Shown: positions 1 through 7,430 of the stretch, in pieces
Layout of the letters: each line of letters starts with the position of its first letter
Position numbering within the stretch: the first letter of the stretch is position 1
Source of the DNA: JBOGCH01 sp051656645
GTDB lineage: Bacteria; Bacteroidota; Bacteroidia; Bacteroidales; Marinifilaceae
Assembly: GCA_051656645.1 (NCBI GenBank)
Contig: JBOGCH010000046.1
Span: forward strand, 1 to 64,000
Direction: 5' to 3'
DNA length: 64,000 nt
Position numbers and translations under genes: made by a program
The notes under the pieces: model-generated
Database searches by the model: none
What the model saw: only the letters and a program-made list of their open reading frames with translations
Told to the model about the DNA's origin: nothing

Positions 1-272
1 AGAAAGAATTTAGAGAAAAGGATGTCGTTTTTATTGGTATTTCCGTTGATGAAGAGAAATTCTATGAAAAATGGATCAAAGCGCTTGATGATGAAGGTCT
101 TCATGGTATTCAACTCTTCGCTAATGGTTGGTCTAATATTACTAAGGATTATAACATTAAAGCCATTCCACGTTTCTTAGTGATAGGTAAAAATGGTAAT
201 ATTATTTCGTCAAATGCACCAAGACCTTCAAACTCAGCTCTTAAAATAATGATTGAAAGAGCATTACAATAA
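1..272 (+). CDS. Thioredoxin-like (TlpA/ResA-type) protein, C-terminal part
   Basis: The gene enters from the left edge; 89 codons in the frame starting at base 3 run to TAA at 270-272. The visible part fits the C-terminal half of a thioredoxin-fold protein of the TlpA/ResA/AhpC-TSA group: a strand with VFIGISVD, an EEKFYEKWIKAL helix, then YNIKAIPRFLVIGKNGNII, which holds the cis-proline typical of the fold (IPRF). The CxxC active site would lie upstream, outside the window. Family members usually act in the periplasm in disulfide reduction or as peroxidase-like domains fused to other modules. Only the fold can be supported; substrate and full domain layout cannot be seen. Confidence 0.7.
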   Translation, partial: KEFREKDVVFIGISVDEEKFYEKWIKALDDEGLHGIQLFANGWSNITKDYNIKAIPRFLVIGKNGNIISSNAPRPSNSALKIMIERALQ

Positions 273-333
273 GATATTAACTTATGGATATTGTATTTTA
301 CAATATATGTACTCATTTTTCAGATAAAAAAAC

Positions 334-1206
334 ATGATAAAATATCTATCTACTCTTCTCATACTTTGCAGTACACTAACTCTTAATGCACAAAACAAAG
401 AGAAACTACGTATCATTGACGATTTACAATATAACTCTATAACAGCTCAAGAAGCAACCATTTTGCAGAAAAGTGATAACGCCATGTCGCAAGTACGAGC
501 AAGAATACAAGTTGATACCATTGACCCACAGAAAAAAATCATCATAAAACATCAATCTCCAAAGAGTAACAAAATTACTGGTGATGAACTCTATCAAAAC
601 AATATTGAAGGGGTAGTTTATCTTGGTATAGGTGTATTAACTAATAACTCTCCAACGTTACAAATTAGAGCTGCAACAGGATGGGTACTTGATGAAACAG
701 GAATATGTATGACAAATTTCCATATTATTGAGAATTTCTTGAATACTATGAATGCCAAAATTTTGACTATCACTACTATCGACCAGAAGGTATACGCAGT
801 AACTGAGGTACTAAATTACTCTAAGAATGAGGATTATGCAATCATTAAAGTCGATACTCGTGGTGACAAACTTAAAGCACTAACTATTGGGCCAGATCCT
901 GGTGCGGGAACTCCTGTTAGCATTATAGCCAATCCTGCATATCAATGCTTCTATTATTCACAAGGTGTAGTTACTCGTCACTACAAGAATCACAAAAAGA
1001 AGGCTGAATATATGCAAGTAACAGCAGATTTTGCTCAAGGCTCTAGCGGTGGCCCTGTCTTCGATCCTTTTGGCAACGTTGTTGGTATGGTTGCTTCAAC
1101 ACTTACTGTTTACCATAATCCCAGAGAAGAAAAACAGACTCAAATGGTACTCCGCAATTGTGTACCTATGTATAATATGCTACAGCATATTATACAAAAG
1201 GAATAA
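334..1206 (+). CDS. Exported trypsin-like serine protease
   Basis: 290 residues with a Sec signal peptide (residues 1-20, hydrophobic core then LNAQ). A trypsin-like (S1-type) fold follows. The catalytic triad is recognisable: His130 in TNFHII, Asp167 in NEDYAII, and Ser238 in GSSGGPV. Residues 21-85 carry no recognised domain. There is no PDZ domain, so this is not a complete HtrA/Deg protein like the one at 30064-31545; the product is probably a stand-alone periplasmic or surface protease. It starts 61 nt after the thioredoxin-like gene, possibly in the same transcript, and ends at a strong hairpin shared with the convergent exonuclease gene. The substrate is unknown. Confidence 0.8.
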   Translation: MIKYLSTLLILCSTLTLNAQNKEKLRIIDDLQYNSITAQEATILQKSDNAMSQVRARIQVDTIDPQKKIIIKHQSPKSNKITGDELYQNNIEGVVYLGIGVLTNNSPTLQIRAATGWVLDETGICMTNFHIIENFLNTMNAKILTITTIDQKVYAVTEVLNYSKNEDYAIIKVDTRGDKLKALTIGPDPGAGTPVSIIANPAYQCFYYSQGVVTRHYKNHKKKAEYMQVTADFAQGSSGGPVFDPFGNVVGMVASTLTVYHNPREEKQTQMVLRNCVPMYNMLQHIIQKE

Positions 1207-1249
1207 TACAACAATACGAGGTGTGGAAACACACCTCGTATTGTTGTAT
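1206..1249. terminator. Bidirectional hairpin terminator
   Basis: A 20-bp perfect stem (1206-1225 with 1230-1249) closes on a GAAA loop. It sits between the stop codons of two convergent genes (ending at 1206 and 1268) and can serve both. Confidence 0.85.
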
Positions 1250-1267
1250 ATAAACTATCATCTTCAT

Positions 1268-2044
1268 TTATTTCACCAAGTTACTGCTGCGCAACTTTAT
1301 CTCGGTAAGTATCTTCTTCGTATAGCGAGGAAAATCGCTCGTCAACATCCAGTTGTAGTAACCCGGCTGATCTCTAAATACTTGTTCCACAGGTATACCT
1401 TTGTTTTTACCAAAGTTGAACACCTCAACTCCGTTTTTATCAAATGTTATAAAACCTGCAAAATCAGCATTATTATTTTGTGTTGAGAATTTACTTAGAA
1501 ATTCAACATCGTTCTCCAAATTGTTCTCATAACGATCCAACTGCGATTTTAACACCTCATAAGTTGCCGATGTGTCTGCAGCTGCAGTATGAGCGTCCTC
1601 CAAACTCTTATCACAGTAAAACTTATATGCAGCAGATAGTGTTCGTTGTTCCATTTTGTGGAAAATGGTTTGTACATCTACAAACTTACGTTTACGCATA
1701 TCAAAATCCACACCTACACGTAAAAACTCCTCTGCCAATAATGGAATATCGAATCTGTTGGAATTATAACCGGCCAAATCACTTCCTTCCATAAAGTGGG
1801 CAAGCTCCTTCGCTACCGCTTTAAATGTCGGACTATCTTTTACATCCTCATCGTAAATACCATGTATCGCCGATGATTCTGCCGGTATTGGCATTTCAGG
1901 ATTTATGCGTAGCGTACGTTGTTCCTCTTTACCATTGACATTTACTTTTAACAATGATATCTCTACAATACGATCCTTCGCTATGTTAATACCGGTTGTC
2001 TCAAGGTCAAAGAATATTATCGGGTTATTTAGTTTTAAGTTCAT
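1268..2044 (-). CDS. DnaQ-like 3'-5' exonuclease with C-terminal DUF3820-like domain
   Basis: 258 residues from the ATG at 2044. DEDDh exonuclease motifs are present: Exo I FFDLETTG, Exo II AGYNSNRFD, and Exo III with His and Asp in EDAHTAAAD. The C-terminal segment (GKNKGIPVEQVF then YYNWMLTSDFP) resembles the small DUF3820 domain often attached to such exonucleases. The frame stays open 16 codons further upstream, but that stretch overlaps the dnaN terminator hairpin at 2063-2090, so the ATG at 2044 is preferred. It lies directly downstream of dnaN on the same strand. A role in proofreading or trimming DNA ends is family knowledge, not shown here. Confidence 0.85.
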   Translation of the reverse strand: MNLKLNNPIIFFDLETTGINIAKDRIVEISLLKVNVNGKEEQRTLRINPEMPIPAESSAIHGIYDEDVKDSPTFKAVAKELAHFMEGSDLAGYNSNRFDIPLLAEEFLRVGVDFDMRKRKFVDVQTIFHKMEQRTLSAAYKFYCDKSLEDAHTAAADTSATYEVLKSQLDRYENNLENDVEFLSKFSTQNNNADFAGFITFDKNGVEVFNFGKNKGIPVEQVFRDQPGYYNWMLTSDFPRYTKKILTEIKLRSSNLVK

Positions 2045-2062
2045 AGAACATTGATATAAAAA

Positions 2063-2090
2063 GCATCGGCAAGACTTATCGTGCCGATGC
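2063..2090 (-). terminator. Rho-independent terminator of dnaN
   Basis: A 9-bp GC-rich stem (2063-2071 with 2082-2090) is followed on the minus strand by five T. It lies just after the dnaN stop codon and before the exonuclease start, so the exonuclease is probably expressed by read-through or from its own promoter. Confidence 0.8.
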
Positions 2091-2114
2091 ATATGTATGA
2101 TAACTCTAAAGTTA

Positions 2115-3239
2115 TTATACCATCATTGGCATTAATAACATTAATAAATCTTCGTTTTCAGTGCTGTTTTCAAATGGTAGGAATAATCCCGGACGTGTAG
2201 GATCGGCAATTTCAATTACTACATTCTCCGATTCTACGTTTGAAAGAATTTCCTGTACAAATGGCGATTTAAAACCAATTGCCATTGGTGTTCCATTGTA
2301 TTGGCACATAATTGTTTCATGTCCTGACATTGAATAATCAAAATCCTGTGCTGAGATTTCAAGACGTCCTTCTCTTACATCAAGTTTCACAAGGTTACTT
2401 GCTTTATTTGCAACCACAGATACACGGCGTAAGGCATTGTAAAGGGATTTCTTGTCAACAATCAATTTGTTTGGATTGTTTTGAGGAATTACAGCGTTGT
2501 AATTAGGGAAATTTCCTTCAACAAGTGTAGAAAACATTTTATAATCGCCAAACACAAAACTTACATTCTTATTGTTAAATGTCAAAGCTAATTCGGTATC
2601 GTCCTTAGCCAGAATATTTTTTAATAAGATAGCTGGTTTTTTAGGCAACATTAATGAGTACTGACCATCAGCACATTTTGCATCAAAACGCTTATATCTA
2701 ACTAATTTATGTGCATCTGAAGCCACAAACGTAAAATGTTCCTCGTTCATTTCAACTAGAATACAATTCATTACCGGACGTAGAGCATCATTTGCTGTAG
2801 CAAATAAAGTTTTATCTATACCATCAAGAAATTGACCACATGTTAAAGGTATATTAGCCTTTACATTTTCCATTGTCATTAACATTGGATAATCGTCTGC
2901 AGACTCTCCTGGAACTGAGTATTCACCATACTCGGTCATAATTCTTACTTCATTACTCTCCGTGTTTATATCAAAAGTAAGCGGTTGTTCTGAGAACTCT
3001 TTTAATATATCCAAAAGTAATTTAGCCGGGATTGTAATGCGTCCCTCTTCAGTTACTGAATCTAATTCTATTTTTGCTTCTAAAGTTGTTTCCTTATCGG
3101 ATGCAGTAGCATATAATGCGCCGTCACGCACTTCTAAAAGGATATTATCTAAAATAGGTTGAACGGATTTCCCACCTATAACTTTACTCACCGCTTGTAA
3201 ACGAGTAAGCATGGTACTGCTTGATACAACAAACTTCAT
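2115..3239 (-). CDS. dnaN: DNA polymerase III sliding clamp (beta subunit)
   Basis: 374 residues, the normal length for a beta clamp. It starts MKFVVSSSTMLTRLQAVSKVI and ends LLMLLMPMMV, matching the family's C-terminal MPMR/MPM-type tail. Three repeated clamp folds of about 120 residues each fit the length. The dimeric ring holds the replicative polymerase on DNA and recruits repair proteins. The gene is followed on the minus strand by a terminator and then a DnaQ-like exonuclease. There is no dnaA or recF next to it, which is usual for Bacteroidales, where dnaN is not tied to oriC. The 900 bases upstream are gene-free. Confidence 0.97.
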   Translation of the reverse strand: MKFVVSSSTMLTRLQAVSKVIGGKSVQPILDNILLEVRDGALYATASDKETTLEAKIELDSVTEEGRITIPAKLLLDILKEFSEQPLTFDINTESNEVRIMTEYGEYSVPGESADDYPMLMTMENVKANIPLTCGQFLDGIDKTLFATANDALRPVMNCILVEMNEEHFTFVASDAHKLVRYKRFDAKCADGQYSLMLPKKPAILLKNILAKDDTELALTFNNKNVSFVFGDYKMFSTLVEGNFPNYNAVIPQNNPNKLIVDKKSLYNALRRVSVVANKASNLVKLDVREGRLEISAQDFDYSMSGHETIMCQYNGTPMAIGFKSPFVQEILSNVESENVVIEIADPTRPGLFLPFENSTENEDLLMLLMPMMV

Positions 3240-4145
3240 AGTTACTTATATTTTAGTTTTTAATTTTAATTACCCTAGAGAGGTTATTTTATTAATATAC
3301 AATACATTACAAAACAATTAATGCTTCGCGTAAAGTTTGACTAAATTAATGATTTTTTTAATGTATAAAAACATAGGACATAAAAATAATCCCCTACTTC
3401 ATTTTTTATTTCAATTTGTTAAAATGATAAAGCAATTAACACTTGCCCCACGGATTATAACATGAATTTGTTATTCCCACTCGGCACTCACTCTCATCTG
3501 CTCTCCCTTTGCGCTCTGGTCCCTCTCTCCTTGCACGCTATTAAGTTCGTGTCAAGTCCGTATCAAGTTCGTATTAACTTCGAGTCTATAGATACGAACT
3601 TGACACGAACTTAATACGGACTTGATGCGAAGTTGACAGAGAGCAAACAGAGAGGGACCAGAGCGCAAAGAGAGCGTAGCTATAAGGATTTATTAGCCAT
3701 ATTCTCATCAATTTTAAAATGGATGATGGAGCAATTTGACAAAATCTATGCAAAATCCCGGTGGTATATGTTTCACATGCGCAACATATTTATAGAATAG
3801 ATCAAAATATTACTATATACGTATTCATAAAAACGGATACTTGCACTATTCCTAACCAATTCTATATACAAATACTGCATTATATAAATCATAATCTTAG
3901 TGCTAACTCCATATAGACATATCATACACAACAACTTGATTACAAGTGATATATCAACATAAAACAATAACACATCTAATTTCAACAGTGATTGACCTAA
4001 AAAATAATTCAGCACAAAAAGAGACAAGTATATACTTATGTTCACGTAGTTACGTAAATGAAATTAATTATTTCGCAAAATGTTATAACAAAAAACATAT
4101 TTGTACGTTTTATAGGTTAAATGAAAAAATGTAAATTTTAACCTC
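3240..4145. other. Gene-free interval between dnaN and the HAD phosphatase gene
   Basis: 906 bases without a convincing gene. It holds the promoter region of dnaN on one side, the 11-bp-repeat hairpin at 3507-3670, and an AT-rich stretch up to the HAD gene. A near-consensus -7 box, CATATTTG at 4096-4103, with TTTC at 4071-4074 (21 nt apart), is a candidate promoter for the HAD gene. Short reading frames at 3773-4045 and 3946-4134 look like chance openings in AT-rich DNA. Confidence 0.6.
3507..3670. repeat. Large inverted repeat built from 11-bp tandem units
   Basis: Four consecutive 11-bp units of consensus TYAAGTYCGTR occupy 3541-3584. After the 8-bp palindrome TCTATAGA (3585-3592), four units in inverted orientation occupy 3593-3636. 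Outside these, 22-bp arms at 3507-3528 and 3649-3670 are perfect reverse complements of each other. The whole can fold into a cruciform or RNA hairpin of about 160 nt. It is not coding, because the period is not a multiple of three and stops occur. Similar architecture with unrelated unit sequence recurs at 32198-32267 and 48282-48384. Confidence 0.9.
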
Positions 4146-5084
4146 ATGAAAAGATTTTTATTTTTGATTACGGCGCTAGCTTTACTTTCGCTTAGTAATT
4201 ATGCGCAGACTTATCGGAAAATAGAAGGTTGGGACAATCAAACCAACAAAAAAATTGAACGTTTCCTAAATGGTACAAAAGATTTAAATGAACGTAAAGT
4301 AGCCGTTTTTGATGGCGATGGAACTGTTTTTGGTCAGGTACCTCATTACTTAGCTGATGAAGCATTGTACAGATATGCCGACTTAAACTACAAAGGAAAA
4401 ACAGACTCGTTATCGTTAGCCAAGATGAAGATTCTAAATGATATGGTTGCTGATGGCGACAATGTTGGTAAATCCTACGTAGAACAACGTGTTCATTTCC
4501 TTTCTGGAATGACGGTAGAGGAGGTAGAAAATATGGGTATGGATTGTTATTTAGCGTCCTATCCCGGTAAATTCTATCCAGAGATGAAACAATTCTTAGA
4601 AAATTTAAAAGAATATGGGTTTGAAATTTGGGTTATTACCGCTTCGCCCGAGATTTTATATCAAAAGTTTATTGGAGAAGAACTTGGCATCCCGGATATT
4701 AACATTATTGGCGTAAAATCAGTGATTGAAAATGACAGATTGACGGGAGAGATTATTTTACCTATTCCACAAGACGATGGCAAAGCAAGCGTAATACCCA
4801 CCTTTATTAAGGCAAAACCATTGGTTGTTGGAGGTAATAGCCGTGGCGACATGGATATGTTAAACCAATCTGTAGGTATTAAAATGGTAGTTAATCCGGA
4901 TGACAAGACTGTGCGAGGAAAACAAGATGGCCCTATGAGTGGAAAAACAGTAAAACAATATTGGGAAGGTGTTAACAACGCCATTATTGTTAACTGTGAA
5001 GACGTTACAGATCCAAATGTAGAATTTCACACTGGAAAATGGGGTATTAAAACAAATATGACTCATCCTAAACAAAACAAATAG
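4146..5084 (+). CDS. Exported HAD-superfamily phosphatase
   Basis: 312 residues with an N-terminal signal peptide (LALLSLSNYAQ). HAD motifs are in order: motif I FDGDGT (Asp56, Asp58), motif II WVITAS, a lysine in FIKAKP as motif III, and motif IV GGNSRGDMDML. The all-helical cap between motifs I and II places it near the phosphoserine-phosphatase/phosphorylcholine-phosphatase branch. It should hydrolyse a phosphomonoester in the periplasm; the substrate cannot be told from sequence. A porin O/P gene follows after 50 nt and a secreted beta-propeller after a further 45 nt, suggesting one operon for uptake of a phosphorylated compound or phosphate. Confidence 0.82.
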   Translation: MKRFLFLITALALLSLSNYAQTYRKIEGWDNQTNKKIERFLNGTKDLNERKVAVFDGDGTVFGQVPHYLADEALYRYADLNYKGKTDSLSLAKMKILNDMVADGDNVGKSYVEQRVHFLSGMTVEEVENMGMDCYLASYPGKFYPEMKQFLENLKEYGFEIWVITASPEILYQKFIGEELGIPDINIIGVKSVIENDRLTGEIILPIPQDDGKASVIPTFIKAKPLVVGGNSRGDMDMLNQSVGIKMVVNPDDKTVRGKQDGPMSGKTVKQYWEGVNNAIIVNCEDVTDPNVEFHTGKWGIKTNMTHPKQNK

Positions 5085-5134
5085 ATATAATATCCTTATA
5101 CATAAATTATTACTCAACTTATATAAAAAAAATC

Positions 5135-6316
5135 ATGAAAAAATTAGTTACACTTTTTTTGATGGGTGGATTATTCTTTACCGTCCCTGCTTTAGCAAAT
5201 GGTGATGAAAAAACTCCCGAGGCTAGTTTAGAGTTTGCACAACCACAAAATGAACAAGGATTAGCGGCGAGAATGAACAAACTGGAAAGTATTATTAATG
5301 CCCTACCTAAAGTGTCGGGTTATGTACAAACCGGTTATGTATGGCAAAACGAAAACCTTAGTAACAAAGAAAAACAATCTACATTTCAACTTAAGCGTAT
5401 GCGTTTATTTTTAGATGGCAAATTTGCACCTAAGTTTAGCTATCGCGCTCAATTTGAATGTTTCTCTTCATCGAAAGATGGACGTTTAAAATCCACTATC
5501 ACGGTAATGGATATCTTTGCAACTGCTCATTTCTTTAAGGAATTTAATGTAAGAGTTGGTCAATTCTATGTTCCACTAGGTTTTGAAAACTATTTCATCT
5601 CTCCTGCTACATTGGAAACTATTGACTTCTCAAACATCTGCTACCGCATGGTTTGTAGAAACCCAATTACCGATAAAAGCTATATTGACTATGGACGTGA
5701 TTTAGGCGTATTAGTATATGGTGATTTCATTAAGAACGAAGAAAAGGATTTCTACTATTTGGGTTATACCGCTGCATTCACAAATGGAGCATTGCCTAAC
5801 AAAACGGATGAAAATAGAGCTAAGGATTTTACCGGTAGTTTGTTTGTTCGTCCAATAAAAAACATGATGGTGTTAGGTTCATATAACTATGGACGTTACG
5901 CAGGTAATGATAAGGACAATTTAGAGCAAAAAAATATACCTATGAACCGCTATTTTGGTGGTATCTGGTATAACGATCCAGAAGGACTAGATATCCGTAC
6001 AGAGTACGCACGTATTAAAAGTACTGATGGTAATATCGAAGAGGATGGTTTCTATGCATTAGCAGCTTACCACATTGGCGATTTCTTACCTGTATTCCGT
6101 TATGACATGTATCGCGATAATAAAGATAAAGTAAGTTCATTTAACAGAAACAACTTCTTAGTTGGATTAACTTACGAGCCATTTGCACGTTTGAAACTAC
6201 AGGCTAACTACACTTATACTACATTTACAAGTAAAGCCAAAGATTATGCTAAGGATAAAGGAGCTTCGCACGATCCAGGTAGCCTTGTACAAGTTATGTG
6301 TATGTTTAAATTCTAA
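5135..6316 (+). CDS. Porin O/P family outer-membrane porin (phosphate-selective type)
   Basis: 393 residues. A signal peptide ends near FTVPALA. A short coiled-coil-like segment (LAARMNKLESIINAL) precedes a beta-barrel with many alternating aromatic strands (VSGYVQTGYVW, LKRMRLFLDGKF, FSYRAQFE, RVGQFYVPLGFENY), and the chain ends in Phe (VMCMFKF), as expected for BAM-inserted outer-membrane proteins. This fits the OprO/OprP family, anion- or phosphate-selective in Pseudomonas; specificity in Bacteroidota is mostly untested. It lies between an exported HAD phosphatase and a secreted beta-propeller protein, which supports a role in phosphate or phosphorylated-substrate entry. Confidence 0.85.
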   Translation: MKKLVTLFLMGGLFFTVPALANGDEKTPEASLEFAQPQNEQGLAARMNKLESIINALPKVSGYVQTGYVWQNENLSNKEKQSTFQLKRMRLFLDGKFAPKFSYRAQFECFSSSKDGRLKSTITVMDIFATAHFFKEFNVRVGQFYVPLGFENYFISPATLETIDFSNICYRMVCRNPITDKSYIDYGRDLGVLVYGDFIKNEEKDFYYLGYTAAFTNGALPNKTDENRAKDFTGSLFVRPIKNMMVLGSYNYGRYAGNDKDNLEQKNIPMNRYFGGIWYNDPEGLDIRTEYARIKSTDGNIEEDGFYALAAYHIGDFLPVFRYDMYRDNKDKVSSFNRNNFLVGLTYEPFARLKLQANYTYTTFTSKAKDYAKDKGASHDPGSLVQVMCMFKF

Positions 6317-6361
6317 TTCTTGATTAATAATTATACATTTTATAAACTAAATCACAGTAAT

Positions 6362-7261
6362 ATGAAAAGAGTATTTTTATTGTGTTCAATGCTTCTGGTA
6401 AGCGCTTCGACACTTTTTTCCCAAACATTGGGCGAAGACTATAAATTAAAGACAATTATTCCTGTTAAAGGACGCCAAGGAATTGCAATTGACAGTAATT
6501 ATTACTATGTATCGGACTCTAAGGCACTTTACAAATATGACAAACAAGGAAACTTAATTGCCGAAAATAAAAACCCATTTGTTGGTCTACCTAAAGCAGC
6601 AAACCATTTTGGTGATATTGACATTTACAATAATGAAATATATACCGGTATTGAGGAATTTGTTGATGGTCAGGGCAAAAATATTCAAATTGCCGTTTAT
6701 GATCCGGAAACACTTAAATTTAAACGCGCTTTGAACTGGGATCCGGCATCTGGACAAGTAGAAGTTTCGGGTATTGCAATTGACCGCGCTCGTAAAATGG
6801 TGTGGATGTCCGACTGGGTTGATAGTAGATATGTATACGCTTATGACCTAGAAACTGGAAAATATCACTCTAAAATGCAAGTGCGCCCTACTCCATACTG
6901 GACACAAGGTATTTTTGTGGTTGATAATAAAATGTTGATTACTGCCGATGATGGTGAATCTACATGGCATATCCCTGACAATATTTACATTGCTGATATT
7001 ACAGAAGTTCCATATACAGGAACTAAAAAAGGCGAAGCTGCAGGTGCAAAAGCCGGTAAAATTGAACTTTTCCGTGAAATGAGTGATTTTAAACGTGCTG
7101 GAGAAATTGAAGGTTTGTCTATTGACCCTGTTACTAATGAACTAGTTGTTCTTAACAACCGAGGTGTACAAATTATTCTAGGTATGCCAAAAGGTCCTTT
7201 CAAAGATGAAGGATATACTGAAGAGGTAAGAGAACTTTATATTTACGAAAAAGTAAAATAA
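6362..7261 (+). CDS. Secreted beta-propeller protein of unknown function
   Basis: 299 residues from the ATG at 6362, which begins a clear signal peptide (MKRVFLLCSMLLVSASTLFSQ). The same frame is open 14 codons upstream, but those codons would precede the signal peptide, so the internal start is preferred. The mature part has repeated strand-rich segments of about 45 residues with patterns such as GIAIDSNYYYVSD, DIDIYNNEIYTG, GIAIDRARKMVWMSDW and GLSIDPVTNELVVLNN, typical of NHL/SMP-30-like six-bladed propellers. No catalytic motif is recognised. It is the last gene of the phosphatase-porin-propeller row and is followed by a strong terminator. Confidence 0.7.
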   Translation: MKRVFLLCSMLLVSASTLFSQTLGEDYKLKTIIPVKGRQGIAIDSNYYYVSDSKALYKYDKQGNLIAENKNPFVGLPKAANHFGDIDIYNNEIYTGIEEFVDGQGKNIQIAVYDPETLKFKRALNWDPASGQVEVSGIAIDRARKMVWMSDWVDSRYVYAYDLETGKYHSKMQVRPTPYWTQGIFVVDNKMLITADDGESTWHIPDNIYIADITEVPYTGTKKGEAAGAKAGKIELFREMSDFKRAGEIEGLSIDPVTNELVVLNNRGVQIILGMPKGPFKDEGYTEEVRELYIYEKVK

Positions 7262-7285
7262 CTTTTTACATACATGAGGAATGAT

Positions 7286-7320
7286 AATGAAACAGCTCAA
7301 CATGTTTGGGCTGTTTCATT
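7286..7320 (+). terminator. Rho-independent terminator after the propeller gene
   Basis: A stem of about 15 bp (7286-7300 with 7306-7320, one G-T pair) is followed by a T-rich tract from 7318. It closes the HAD-porin-propeller transcript. Confidence 0.85.
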
Positions 7321-7395
7321 TTTTGTTTGTCCATATAGGTAATTTGGAATAACATTCATTTTAATTCTTTTGTAAAATAATTATCTTCGTCGGAT

Positions 7396-7403
7396 TATTT
7401 TTG
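7396..7403 (+). promoter_or_regulatory. Candidate -7 box of the S9 peptidase gene
   Basis: TATTTTTG matches the Bacteroidota consensus TAnnTTTG and lies 27 nt before the ATG at 7431. A TTTG at 7368-7371 is a possible -33 element, but the 24-nt spacing is longer than usual. Confidence 0.45.
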
Positions 7404-7430
7404 TTAAAATCACCTTTAGAAATTATCTGA

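Noticed and set aside
1031..1486. Plus-strand frame overlapping the protease end and the exonuclease gene
   Set aside because: It crosses a strong bidirectional terminator and is antisense to a well-supported exonuclease gene.
3773..4045. 90-codon hydrophobic frame on the minus strand in the dnaN-HAD gap
   Set aside because: AT-rich Ile/Tyr/Leu-rich translation with no domain, no promoter box and no partner; typical chance opening in AT-rich DNA.
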